Positions 28,001 through 43,000 of a DNA stretch of 64,000 nucleotides are shown here, one piece after another; position 1 is the first letter of the stretch; each line of letters opens with the position of its first letter. Origin of the DNA: Cladorhizidae sp. MBARI D1340-BT2 (lineage: Eukaryota; Porifera; Demospongiae; Poecilosclerida; Cladorhizidae); contig JAQNBH010000015.1 of NCBI GenBank assembly GCA_028752905.1, forward strand, positions 987,437 through 1,051,436, given 5' to 3'. Made by a program: the position numbers and the translations under genes. The notes beneath the pieces were generated by a model. That model did no database searches. It worked only from the letters and a program-made list of their open reading frames with translations, and was not told the origin of the DNA.

Positions 28001-31000
28001 TACTGCCTGGCAGCCACCGGCACGAGTTAGGCTTCACCGGTGAGTTAGGCTTGACCGGCATGAGTTAGGCTTCACCGGCATGAGTTAGGCTTCACCGGCA
28101 TGAGTTAGGCTTGACCGGCATGAGTTAGGCTTCATTAGCATGAGTTAGGCTTCACCGGCACGAGTTAGACTTCACCGGCATGAGTTAGGCTTCACCGGCA
28201 TGAGTTAGGCTTCACCGGCATGAGTTAGACTTCACCGGCATGAGTTAGGCTTCACCGGCATGAGTTAGGCTTCACCGGCATGAGTTAGACTTCACCGGCA
28301 TGAGTTAGGCTTCACCGGCATGAGTTAGGCTTCACCGGCATGAGTTAGGCTTCACCGGCATGAGTTAGGCTTCACCGGCATGAGTTAGGCTTCACCGGCA
28401 TGAGTTAGGCTTCACCGGCATGAGTTAGGCTTCACCGGCACGAGTTAGGCTTCACCGGCATGAGTTAGACTTCACCGGCACTAGTTAGACTTCACCGGCA
28501 TGAGTTAGGCTTCACCGGCATGAGTTAGGCATGAGTTAGACTTCACCGGCATGAGTTAGGCTTCACCGGCATGAGTTAGGCTTCACCGGCACGAGTTAGG
28601 CTTCACAGGCACGAGTTAGGCTTCACCGGCATGAGTTAGGCTTCACCGGCATGAGTTAGGCATGAGTTAGACTTCACCGGCATGAGTTAGGCTTCACCGG
28701 CATGAGTTAGGCTTCACCGGCACGAGTTAGGCTTCACAGGCACGAGTTAGGCTTCACCGGCATGAGTTAGGCTTCACCGGCATGAGTTAGACTTCACCGG
28801 CATGAGTTAGCTTCACCGGCACGAGTTAGACTTCACCGGTATGAGTTAGACTTCACCGGCATGAGTTAGGCTTCACCGGCATGAGTTAGGCGGCATGCAT
28901 GGCAAGGTGACGGGTAGATACACATGCACATGCATGGCAAGGTGATGGGTAGATACACATGCACATGCATGGCAAGGTGATGGGTAGATACACATGCATG
29001 CATGGCAAGGTGACGGGTATATACAGTAGGCGCCATAAAAAACTTGGCGTTGCGTTTAAACCCAACGTACGTGCAACGCATGACCGTTGGCCAAAGAAAC
29101 GTTAATGAAACGTACAGTACAGAGCGTTTGGACGCTTGCTGCGTTGAACGCTCGCTGCGTTGAACGCTCGCTGCGTTGAACGCTCGCTGCGTTTTATGCT
29201 ACTTTTTTTAAACCGAGAAGCGCGTGCATTGACTACCACGTGAACTGAAGAAAAAAAGCGGGGCAAGCTAGAACTACAGTTACTTGTTCTTTAGAGAGCG
29301 TCCGCTGGAGTTGTAGTTCGAGTTTAAGGGCCTGTAAGCTTTAAGAGTCTATAAGTATAAGCAAGTAAGTTTCCTCCTCTTACTGTTATCCTTGCTATAA
29401 TATAACTTTGGTGTAACTGGAATCCGCTTGATCCATACAAGCTGTTCGAGCCAGTCTTGAGTTTAAGTTTTAGTTGTTTTTTGGTAGCTAGAACAAATGG
29501 AATGGATGGTACTTCTCTAGCTATTGTTGTACTAATGAAGCTACATATTGTCATCAAGAATTGATTCATGTTGTGTTATTGGTTTATTTTAGCCCGTGGA
29601 GTTGGACTCAGTCTCTGTCCCACAAGGCAAAGCTCTAGGCCACCTTGCTGGGGGATGCGCCTGCACAGAGTGAAGGTAGGGACTTACACCTCCCAGAATA
29701 TGTCTGGAGGCAATTCAACTGGCATCAAACCGGATGGGACTACAAACCAAGAAATGATTTACTGTTCATGTAATATTTGTGTTTGTTCACAAGTCTTTAA
29801 TCGACTGGGTTTTTTTTGTCGACTTCTGTAACTTCGACTTCTGTAACTTCTCTTCTGTAACAAACATTATGTAAATTAAAAATGTATATATATTTTAATT
29901 TAGAACTCCCTACAACTCCCATTTCTATAATTTGTATATAGAATTTGCTAACATTAAAATGCAATGACAAAAAAAAACACAGGATATTGTTCTTTTCAGG
30001 TTGACCAATCTTCTTATGATGAGCTTCAGTGGGTTTCAAACTGGGACTGCATTCATCTGTCCATATTACCTTCTCAAACCCTTGATACCCATGAATTGTC
30101 TTGCCACACCAACCTAAATGATGCAATTGGGGATTATAATTTTATTCACATCAAGGCAACAAATCTGTAAAATAATGTTTATTTCAGTGCAAGGGGAATG
30201 GCAATAACAGCCACTACACCAACAGGGTGGGCATTCAAGCTTCAGCATAAACTATAAACAAAAGCTAGATCAGGAGAGCCACCCACCCATAGCAAGCATG
30301 TAGGAGCCCCATGGAGCTTTAAGCCAGTCTCCTTATCAGCTAAATTAAGTCAGCATACAGCCTTAAGAATCCCAAGCAAACAAGACTAACACGAACCTAG
30401 TTAATTCTCTTGCCAACTGACAGTAGGAGCTACCCTCCGAGTGAGGCTCTACACAAAGAATGGTCATTGGGTAGCCATTGTTCTTGAGGTGCTCGTGCAG
30501 CTGGAAGGCAGTCATTAATTCGCATCTTCTGTTCCACTACCTCTCAGATGGCTGCTGTTATCTTTGTAGGTATCCCGCTATCAAACCGCCAGACTAAGTC
30601 CAGACACAGTCGGTGCCTTCAATCTGTTTCTTGTTACAAAAATCACGATGACTGCCACGTGCAACTCCTGAAGTGCAACTCCCTACGATCTATTCCGGCT
30701 ATTAAAAAAACAATAAACGTTCCGTGCATCTAAACGTTTAGAGCGGCTAAACGGTGGTGCGTTTAAAATGTTTAGCGTCTGAACGTTTCGTGCGTTCTTT
30801 TTAGCCGGTAGGAAATCGCATGCGTTTAGACGCTGAACCAACGCTCGGTTTAAACGCAACGCCAAGTTTTTTATGGCGCCTACTGTACACATGCACCTAC
30901 TGTACACATGCATGCAAGGCAAGGTGACGGGTAGATACACATGCATGCATGGCAAGGTGACGGGTATATACACATGCATGCATGGCAAGGTGACTCATTC

Positions 31001-34000
31001 CTATTCTAGTTGCGGGTAGATAGACATGCACATACATGTTCCTGTTATGGGTGGCGGTACGGAGATAGACATGCATGCATGGCTAGGGCCAGGGCCAGGG
31101 CCAGGGCCAGGGCTAGGGCCAGGGCTAGGGCCAGGGCCAGGGCTAGGGCCAGGGCTAAGGCTAGAACTAGGGCTATGGCTAGAACTAGGGCTAGAAAACT
31201 AGGGCTAGAACTAGGGCTAGGGCCAGGGCTAGAACTAGGGCTAGAACTAGGGCTAGGGCCAGGGCTAGGGCCAGGGCTAGAACTAGGGCTAGGGCCAGGG
31301 CCAGGGCCAGGGCCAGGACTAGAACTAGGGCCAGGGGTAACTCTGAGGGAGGGTCGCTTCCCTCCCCAACACAGAGAACACCAAATGTAATATTAAGAAG
31401 TAGAATAATATCAGTCTTTGTTACCATCGAGCGAAGTGAGCCAATGCATGATCATGAAACTCTTGTTGCCCTCAGGCACACGTACGTACAGACATCACGC
31501 GGAGCAAGGCCTCGTATGCGTGCGTGTGAACTGCAACATCGCAATCCCGCACATGTGCATAATTGCACTGCTAAGAGGCATGTCACCACCTGCAATAAGA
31601 GGCGTGTCACCATCTGCAATAAGAGGCGTGGCATGAGGGAACCAGGACAACAAAAAAGATGGAAGCAGGAGCAAGAAAGAGCAAAGTTGCCACAGAAGGA
31701 ACAGAGGCCTCCGTGGATACATGAGTAGAAGGAACAGACGGCCTCCGTGGGTACATGAGTAGAAGGAACAGAGGCCTCCGTGGGTACATGAGTAGAAGGA
31801 ACAGACGGCCTCCGTGGGTACATGACTAGAAGGAACAGATGGCCTCCGTGGGTACATGAGTAGAAGGAACAGATGGCCTCCGTGGGTACATGAGTAGAAG
31901 GAACAGACGGCCTCCGTGGGTACATGAGCAGAAGGAACAGAGGCCTCCGTGGGTACACGAGTAGAAGGAACAGACAGCCTCCGTGGGTACATGAGTAGAA
32001 GGAACAGACGGCCTCCGTGGGTACATGAGTAGAAGGAACAGATGGCCTCTGTGGGTACATGAGTAGAAGGAACAGAGGCCTCCGTGGGTACACGAATAGA
32101 AGGAACAGACGGCCTCCGTGGGTACATGAGCAGAAGGAACAGATGGCCTCCGTGGGTACATGAGTAGAAGGGACAGATGGCCTCCGTGGGTACACGAGTA
32201 GAAGGAACAGATGGCCTCCGTGGGTACACGAGTAGAAGGAACAGATGGCCTCCGTGGGTACATGAGTAGAAGGAACAGATGGCCTCCGTGGGTACATGAA
32301 TAGAAAGAATAGACTGCCTCCGTGGGTACATGGGCAGAAGGAACAGACGGCCTCCGTGGGTACATGAGCAGAAAGAATAGACTGCCTCCGTGGGTACATG
32401 GGCAGAAGGAACAGACGGCCTCCGTGGGTACATGAGCATAAGGAACAGACAGCCTCCGTGGGTACATGAGTTGAAGGAACAGACGGCCTCCGTGGGTACT
32501 TGAGCAGAAAGAATAGACTGCCTCCGTGGGTACATGAGCATAAGGAACAGACGGCCTCCGTGGGTACATGGGTAGAAGGAACAGACGGCCTCCGTGGGTA
32601 CATGAGCATAAGGAACAGATGGCCTCCGTGGGTACATAACTTAACTGTTTACATGTATCATACTTCCTCTGATAGAATGTGCTATCATCTCCTGAGCTGC
32701 CGAGCTGTGCGCACTATTCAAGGGTGCGCTCTAGTATTCCAACATGCCTAACAGACATGCGCACAGAATTAGTTGCACGAGATCAGCGGCTCGAACAGGT
32801 GGCAATTGTACGTACTCCAGCCATCATCCTGTATTCTAATTTTATCTTCTTCATAGGCATCATCGCTTGTGAAGGGGTCGTCCTCGTCGTCTCTCGCACC
32901 TGCTGTGGAGTTTGGCATCTGCTGGCACTATCTGCTACTTGCTCAGGCCCTCAACAGTGACCCTGTCATCATGTGACCCACCTAACAATGACCCTGCCAT
33001 TATGTGACCCACCTAACAGTGACCCTGTCATCATGTGACCCACCTAACAGTGACCCTGTCATCATGTGACCCACCTAACAATGACCCTGTCATCATGTGA
33101 CCCACCTAACAATGACCCTGGCATCATGTGACACACCTAACAATGACCCTGGCATCATGTGACCCAACCTAACAATGACCCTGTCATCATGTGACCCACC
33201 TAACAATGGCCCTGTCATCATGTGACCCACCTACAAGAATGACCCTGGCATTATGTGACACAACCTAACAATGACCCTGTCATCATGTGACCCACCTAAC
33301 AATTACCCTGTCATCATGTGACCCACCTAACAGTGACCCTGTCATCATGTGACCCACCTAACAATGACCCTGTCATCATGTGACCCACCTAACAGGAGAC
33401 AAGTTGCCAAGCATTCTTCACCCACTCCGGACAGAATTTTCTCCGGAGCTTACATACTTCCTACTGGGGTGTGGTCTAATCAGGGCACATTCTATTTGAA
33501 TAACTATGCTAATCTGGTTTCCACCAACATGCCTTCGCTCGAGACCCTGTCTCAACATTGCTAAGTTTAAAAGGTAAAAGGTCTTGTCAATGTTCATGTT
33601 GGTTCTGCTTTGACAAGTCCATCCTACATAGATATTGTCCTGGTATATTAATAGATATTGTCCTGGTGTATTAGTCCTGGTGTATTAATAGATATTGTCA
33701 GGTTTTCATTTAGGAGGGAGGGGGGGCTGCCCCCCCCCCCCCTTGGAATCTTTTTGCCCCCCCCCCCCCCCTTTAATATCCAGATTCCTCCAGTTGCCCT
33801 TGGACAATTTTCTAAATGAAACCCTGATTGTCCTGGTGTATTAATAGATATTGTCCTGGTATATTAATAGATATTGTTCTGGTGTATTAATAGATATTGT
33901 CCTGGTGGTGTATCAATAGATATTGTCCTGGTGTATTAATAGATATTGTCCTGGTGTATTAGGTTTCAATAGATATTGTCCTGGTGTATTAATAGATATT

Positions 34001-37000
34001 GTCCTGATGTATCAATAGATATTGTCTTGGTGTATTAATCGATATTATCATCCTGGTGTATTAATAGATATTGTCCTGGTGTATTAATAGATATTGTCCT
34101 GGTGTATTAATAATATTGTCCTGGTGTATTAATAGATATTGTCCTGGTGTATTAATAGATATTGTCCGGGTGTATTATTATATATTGTCCTGGTGTATTA
34201 ATAGATATTGTCCTGGTATATTAACAGATATTGTCCTGGTGTATTAATAGATATTGTCCTGGTATATTAATAGATATTGTCCTGGTGTATTAATAGATAT
34301 TGTCCTGGTGTATTAATAGATATTGTCCTGGTATATTAATAGATACTGTCCTCGTGTACTAATAGATATAGTCCTCGTATATTAAAACAAAATGTTTTGT
34401 CTCTCTCATTGTCTAGTCCTTGAAGAAATTCCTCAGGATGACGAAGCAATCACAGAACTTGATATTATTTTTACCTAGTTATTACTAAAGTACACACACA
34501 CACACACTCACACCACACACTTATAGGGTGTGTACCGCTTCTGCATTGTCCAGGGAGGGCTCGTGTATCTCACAGTGCACGCCTGATGTCCACGCCTCCA
34601 CGTCACCACAGTCACAACAGCCACCACCTCCAGATGCAAACAGCTATATTACACACACACACACATACATACATACACACACAGTTGTATGCAATAAAGT
34701 GTCAGTAATGCACACAGTAATAGCCAGCAAGAAAGGACCACCAGACCAGATCAGACTCCATGCTACAGGCACTGGTGGTGAGCCCACACAGACTCCATGC
34801 TACAGGCACTGGTGGTGAGCCCACACAGACTCCATGCTACAGGCACTGGTGGTGAGCCCACACAGACTCCATGCTACAGGCACTGGTGGTGAGCCCACAC
34901 AGACTCCATGCTACAGGCACTGGTGGTGAGCCCACACAGACTTCATGCTACAGGCACTGGTGGTGAGCCCACACAGACTCCATGCTACAGGCACTGGTGG
35001 TGAGCCCACACAGACTCCATGCTACAGGCACTGGTGGTGAGCCCACACAGACTCCATGCTACAGGCACTGGTGGTGAGCCCACACAGACTCCATGCTACA
35101 GGCACTGGTGGTGAGCCCACACAGACTTCATGCTACAGGCACTGGTGGTGAGCCCACACAGACTCCATGCTACAGGCACTGGTGGTGAGCCCACACAGAC
35201 TCCATACTACAGGCACTGGTGGTGAGCCCACACAGACTCCATGCTACAGGCACTGGTGGTGAGCCCACACAGACTCCATGCTACAGGCACTGGTGGTGAG
35301 CCCACACAGACTCCATGCTACAGGCACTGGTGGTGAGCCCACACAGACTCCATGCTACAGGCACTGGTGGTGAGCCCACACAGACTCCATGCTACAGGCA
35401 CTGGTGGTGAGCCCACATAGACTCCATGCTACAGGCACTGGTGGTGAGCCCACACAGACTCCATGCTACAGGCACTGGTGGTGAGCCCATACAGACTCCA
35501 TGCTACAGGCACTGGTGGTGAGCCCACACAGACTCCATGCTACAGGCACTGGTGGTGAGCCCACACAGACTCCATGCTACATGCACTGGTGGTGAGCCCA
35601 CACAGACTCCATGCTACAGGCACTGGTGGTGAGACTCCATGCTACAGGCACTGGTGGTGAGCCCACACAGACTCCATGCTACAGGCACTGGTGGTGAGCC
35701 CACACAGACTCCATGCTACAGGCACTGGTGGTGAGCCCACACAGACTCCATGCTACAGGCACTGGTGGTGAGCCCACACAGACTCCATACTACAGGCACT
35801 GGTGGTAAGCCAACACAGACTCCATGCTACAGGCACTGGTGGTGAGCCCACACAGACTCCATGCTACAGGCACTGACACGTCACTCACTACCAAGCAGAC
35901 TGTTTGCAAGAGAATGGTCTACTATGTCTGCATCACAGTGTACAGTCAGGCAGCCAGTAGTCTTGTAATGCTCTGACTTGTTCCAAGCCGCCACAATACT
36001 AGGGCTCAGTGCACACAACAAAGTTGGATACACTACTACACTTCACAAGTGATGAAGCCGACTAAGAAGACGTAACAAGAGTAGACGATAGCTTGAGTGC
36101 TAACTAACAGTACACTATCTACAAGACAAACAATTGTTTCGAAAAGTATATATTTATTGGATTGGTAATAGGAGAAACAAAGCAAGAATTTAGGATGTTG
36201 AACAATCCCTTACCTAATGGCCAGCCCAATACAGTTCCACAATCTACCTGGCCCCACCTAGTTCTACCTACATGTAGTTCTACATATCTACCTGGCCTCA
36301 TAGAGTTCTACATATCTACCTGGCCTCATAGAGTTCTACATATCTACCTGGCCTCATATAGTTCTACATATCTACCTGGCCACATATAGTTCTACATATC
36401 TACCTGGCCTCATATAGTTCTACATATCTACCTGGCCTCATAGAGTTCTACATATCTACCTGGCCTCATATAGTTCTACATATCTACCTGGCCTCATATA
36501 GTTCTACATATCTACCTGGCCTCATAGAGTTCTACATATCTACCTGGCCTCATATAGTTCTACATATCTACCTGGCCTCATAGAGTTCTACATATCTACC
36601 TGGCCTCATAGAGTTCTACATATCTACCTGGCCTCATAGAGTTCTACATATCTACCTGGCCTCATAGAGTTCTACATATCTACCTGGCCTCATATAGTTC
36701 TACATATCTACCTGGCCTCATAGAGTTCTACATATCTACCTGGCCTCATAGAGTTCTACATATCTACCTGGCCTCATATAGTTCTACATATCTACCTGGC
36801 CTCATAGAGTTCTACATATCTACCTGGCCTCATATAGTTCTACATATCTACCTGGCCTCATAGAGTTCTACATATCTACCTGGCCTCATATAGTTCTACA
36901 TATCTACCTGGCCTCATAGAGTTCTACATATCTACCTGGCCTCATATAGTTCTACATATCTACCTGGCCTCATAGAGTTCTACATATCTACCTGGCCTCA

Positions 37001-40000
37001 TAGAGTTCTACATATCTACCTGGCCTCATAGAGTTCTACATATCTACCTGGCCTCATAGAGTTCTACATATCTACCTGGCCACATATAGTTCTACATATC
37101 TACCTGGCCTCATAGAGTTCTACATATCTACCTGGCCTCATATAGTTCTACATATCTACCTGGCCCCATAGAGTTCTACATATCTACCTGGCCTCATATA
37201 GTTCTACATATCTACCTGGCCTCATAGAGTTCTACATATCTACCTGGCCTCATAGAGTTCTACATATCTACCTGGCCTCATAGAGTTCTACATATCTACC
37301 TGGCCTCATAGAGTTCTACATATCTACCTGGCCTCATAGAGTTCTACATGTCTACCTGGCCTCATAGAGTTCTACATATCTACCTGGCCTCATAGAGTTC
37401 TACATATCTACCTGGCCTCATAGAGTTCTACATATCTACCTGGCCTCATAGAGTTCTACATATCTACCTGGCCTCATATAGTTCTACATATCTACCTGGC
37501 CTCATATAGTTCTACATATCTACCTGGCCTCATAGAGTTCTACATATCTACCTGGCCTCATAGAGTTCTACATATCTACCTGGCCTCATAGAGTTCTACA
37601 TATCTACCTGGCCTCATAGAGTTCTACATATCTACCTGGCCTCATATAGTTCTACATATCTACCTGGCCTCATATAGTTCTACATATCTACCTGGCCTCA
37701 TATAGTTCTACATATCTACCTGGCCTCATATAGTTCTACATATCTACCTGGCCTCATATAGTTCTACATATCTACCTGGCCTCATAGAGTTCTACATATC
37801 TACCTGGCCTCATAGAGTTCTACATATCTACCTGGCCTCATATAGTTCTACATATCTACCTGGCCTCATAGAGTTCTACATATCTACCTGGCCTCATAGA
37901 GTTCTACATATCTACCTGGCCTCATATAGTTCTACATATCTACCTGGCCTCATAGAGTTCTACATATCTACCTGGCCTCATATAGTTCTACATATCTACC
38001 TGGCCTCATAGAGTTCTACATATCTACCTGGCCTCATAGAGTTCTACATATCTACCTGGCCTCATAGAGTTCTACATATCTACCTGGCCTCATAGAGTTC
38101 TACATATCTACCTGGCCCCATATAGTTCTACATATCTACCTGGCCTCATAGAGTTCTACATATCTACCTGGCCTCATATAGTTCTACATATCTACCTGGC
38201 CCCATATAGTTCTACATATCTACCTGGCCTCATAGAGTTCTACATATCTACCTGGCCTCATATAGTTCTACATATCTACCTGGCCTCATAGAGTTCTACA
38301 TATCTACCTGGCCTCATAGAGTTCTACATATCTACCTGGCCTCATAGAGTTCTACATATCTACCTGGCCCCATATAGTTCTACATATCTACCTGGCCTCA
38401 TAGAGTTCTACATATCTACCTGGCCTCATAGAGTTCTACATATCTACCTGGCCTCATAGAGTTCTACATATCTACCTGGCCTCATAGAGTTCTACATATC
38501 TACCTGGCCTCATAGAGTTCTACATATCTACCTGGCCTCATATAGTTCTACATATCTACCTGGCCCCATATAGTTCTACATATCTACCTGGCCTCATAGA
38601 GTTCTACATATCTACCTGGCCTCATAGAGTTCTACATATCTACCTGGCCTCATATAGTTCTACATATCTACCTGGCCTCATATAGTTCTACATATCTACC
38701 TGGCCTCATAGAGTTCTACATATCTACCTGGCCTCATAGAGTTCTACATATCTACCTGGCCTCATAGAGTTCTACATATCTACCTGGCCTCATATAGTTC
38801 TACATATCTACCTGGCCTCATAGAGTTCTACATATCTACCTGGCCTCATATAGTTCTACATATCTACCTGGCCTCATAGAGTTCTACATATCTACCTGGC
38901 CTCATAGAGTTCTACATATCTACCTGGCCTCATATAGTTCTACATATCTACCTGGCCTCATAGAGTTCTACATATCTACCTGGCCCCATAGAGTTCTACA
39001 TATCTACCTGGCCTCATAGAGTTCTACATATCTACCTGGCCTCATATACCTGGCCTCATATAGTTCTACATATCTACCTGGCCTCATAGAGTTCTTCTAC
39101 CCCTCATAGTCTATATCTACCTGGCCTCATATAGTTCTACATATCTACCTGGCCTCATAGAGTTCTACATATCTACCTGGCCTCATAGAGTTCTACATAT
39201 CTACCTGGCCTCAATAGTTCTACATATCTACCTGGCCTCATATAGTTCTACATATCTACCTGGCCTCATAGAGTTCTACATATCTACCTGGCCTCATAGA
39301 GTTCTACATATCTACCTGGCCTCATATAGTTCTACATATCTACCTGGCCTCATATAGTTCTACATATCTAACCTGGCCTCATAGAGTTCTACATATCTAC
39401 CTGGCCTCATAGAGTTCTACATATCTACCTGGCCTCATAGAGTTCTACATATCTACCTGGCCTCATATAGTTCTACATATCTACCTGGCCTCATATAGTT
39501 CTACATATCTACCTGGCCTCATATAGTTCTACATATCTACCTGGCCTCATAGAGTTCTACATATCTACCTGGCCTCATAGAGTTCTACATATCTACCTGG
39601 CCCCATATAGTTCTACATATCTACCTGGCCTCATAGAGTTCTACATATCTACCTGGCCTCATATAGTTCTACATATCTACCTGGCCTCATAGAGTTCTAC
39701 ATATCTACCTGGCCTCATATAGTTCTACATATCTACCTGGCCTCATAGAGTTCTACATATCTACCTGGCCTCATAGAGTTCTACATATCTACCTGGCCTC
39801 ATATAGTTCTACATATCTACCTGGCCTCATAGAGTTCTACATATCTACCTGGCCTCATATAGTTCTACATATCTACCTGGCCTCATAGAGTTCTACATAT
39901 CTACCTGGCCCCATATAGTTCTACATATCTACCTGGCCTCATATAGTTCTACATATCTACCTGGCCTCATAGAGTTCTACATATCTACCTGGCCTCATAT

Positions 40001-43000
40001 AGTTCTACATATCTACCTGGCCTCATAGAGTTCTACATATCTACCTGGCCTCATATAGTTCTACATATCTACCTGGCCTCATATAGTTCTACATATCTAC
40101 CTGGCCTCATAGAGTTCTACATATCTACCTGGCCCCATATAGTTCTACATATCTACCTGGCCTCATAGAGTTCTACATATCTACCTGGCCTCATAGAGTT
40201 CTACATATCTACCTGGCCTCATAGAGTTCTACATATCTACCTGGCCTCATATAGTTCTACATATCTACCTGGCCTCATAGAGTTCTACATATCTACCTGG
40301 CCTCATATAGTTCTACATATCTACCTGGCCTCATAGAGTTCTACATATCTACCTGGCCTCATAGAGTTCTACATATCTACCTGGCCTCATAGAGTTCTAC
40401 ATATCTACCTGGCCTCATATAGTTCTACATATCTACCTGGCCTCATATAGTTCTACATATCTACCTGGCCTCATAGAGTTCTACATATCTACCTGGCCTC
40501 ATAGAGTTCTACATATCTACCTGGCCTCATAGAGTTCTACATATCTACCTGGCCTCATAGAGTTCTACATATCTACCTGGCCTCATAGAGTTCTACATAT
40601 CTACCTGGCCTCATAGAGTTCTACATATCTACCTGGCCTCATAGAGTTCTACATATCTACCTGGCCTCATAGAGTTCTACATATCTACCTGGCCTCATAG
40701 AGTTCTACATATCTACCTGGCCTCATAGAGTTCTACATATCTACCTGGCCTCATAGAGTTCTACATATCTACCTGGCCTCATAGAGTTCTACATATCTAC
40801 CTGGCCTCATATAGTTCTACATATCTACCTGGCCTCATATAGTTCTACATATCTACCTGGCCTCATAGAGTTCTACATATCTACCTGGCCTCATATAGTT
40901 CTACATATCTACCTGGCCCCATATAGTTCTACATATCTACCTGGCCTCATATAGTTCTACATATCTACCTGGCCTCATAGAGTTCTACATATCTACCTGG
41001 CCTCATAGAGTTCTACATATCTACCTGGCCACATAGAGTTCTACATATCTACCTGGCCTCATAGAGTTCTACATATCTACCTGGCCTCATAGAGTTCTAC
41101 ATATCTACCTGGCCTCATATAGTTCTACATATCTACCTGGCCTCATAGAGTTCTACATATCTACCTGGCCCGACACAGTTCTACCTGGCCCGACACAGTT
41201 CTAACTGGCCCCACGAAGAGCAGGCAAGTGACTAGCGGTACTCACCCGGTACTTATGTGTCTTGTGTACACTGTGTTCAAAACAGTCCATGCACAGGCAG
41301 CATGTGGGGTCAGTCTGGCAGTCTCTGTGAGGGTGGGAGAAGTGGGGAGGGGGAGGGGGAAGGGGGGGGAGAGAAATGAGGGCAGATACAGTAATCACTT
41401 CCACGTCTAGTAATAATACACACCCACAACCATCACACAACAGCAACAACACCACTAACACCACCAGCAGTACATGTAGTACCACTACCAATACATCTCC
41501 ACAACAAACACAAGTAGCACTGCACTACCTCCCACCCTGAGTGAAGGCAGGTGCTGGCATGAGGTGAGTACAAGTAGACGGTGCTAGAAGTATCTGCAGT
41601 TCTATTCCAGCGTCAGGGTGGAATCACCCTGGGCAGCATCAGCCACAAGAGTTGATGTGTCCCTACTCTGCAGTTACTAGCATTCACTCCACAGTCGTGT
41701 GTCTGACATTCTCCTACACTATTCTGTCACATCAGCTATGTAGGTTTCACTCAATTACCAGGGGTCCATGCAATATTTTCAGTTGGGTGGAATGAGGGAA
41801 AATATCAACACATGAAGGAAACATCTAGTGCACCAGGCATGGTGGCAGTGAGGACAGTGACTCTGGTGCACCAGGCATGGTGGCAGTGAGGACAGTGACT
41901 CTGGTGCACCAGGCATTGTGGCAGTGAGGACAGTGACTCTGGTGCAGTGAGGACAGTGACTCTGGTGCACCAGGCATGGTGGCAGTGAGGACAGTGACTC
42001 TGGTGCAGTGAGGACAGTGACTCTGGTGCACCAGGCATGGTGGCAGTGAGGACAGTGACTCTGGTGCACCAGGCGTGCACCAGGCATGGTGGCAGTGAGG
42101 ACAGTGACTCTGGTGCACCAGCATGGTGGCAGTGAGGACAGTGACTCTGGTGCACCAGGCATGGTGGCAGTGAGGACAGTGACTCTGGTGCACCAGGCAT
42201 GGTGGCAGTGAGGACAGTGACTCTGGTGCACCAGGCATGGTGGCAGTGAGGACAGTGACTCTGGTGCAGTGAGGACAGTGACTCTGGTGCACCAGGCATG
42301 GTGGCAGTGAGGACAGTGACTCTGGTGCACCAGGCATGGTGGCAGTGAGGACAGTGACTCTGGTGCACCAGGCATGGTGGCAGTGAGGACAGTGACTCTG
42401 GTGCACCAGGCATGGTGGCAGTGAGGACAGTGACTCTGGTGCAGTGAGGACAGTGACTCTGGTGCACCAGGCATGGTGAAGTGAGGACAGTGACTCTGGT
42501 GCACCAGGCATGGTGGCAGTGAGGACAGTGACTCTGGTGCCCAGGCATGGTGGCAGTGAGGACAGTGACTCTGGTGCAGTGAGGACAGTGACTCTGGTGC
42601 ACCAGGCATGGTGGCAGTGAGGACAGTGACTCTGGTGCCCAGGCATGGTGCAGTGAGGACAGTGACTCTGGTGCAGTGAGGACAGTGACTCTGGTGCACC
42701 AGGCATGGTGGCAGTGAGGACAGTGACTCTGGTGCACCAGGCATGGTGGCAGTGAGGACAGTGACTCTGGTGCCCAGGCATGGTGGCAGTGAGGACAGTG
42801 ACTCTGGGGCAGTGAGGACAGTGACTCTGGTGCACCAGGCATGGTAGCAGTGAGGACAGTGACTCTGGTGCCCAGGCATGGTGGCAGTGAGGACAGTGAC
42901 TCTGGTGCACCAGTGGCAGTGAGGACAGTGACTCTGGTACACCAGGCATGGTGGCAGTGAGGACAGTGACTCTGGTGCACCAGGCATGGTGGCAGTGAGG

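Noticed and set aside
31081..31334. Telomeric repeat
   Set aside because: Units are AGGGCC/AGGGCT, not TTAGGG, and lie inside a gene intron.
32860..32940. Extra UBR1/2 exon coding an acidic stretch ([10 protein letters not shown])
   Set aside because: Exons 3 and 4 already join in phase, and no splice pair inserts this segment without breaking the frame.
36119..36389. Small open frames at the left end of the 28-bp array
   Set aside because: They consist mainly of array sequence and match nothing recognised.
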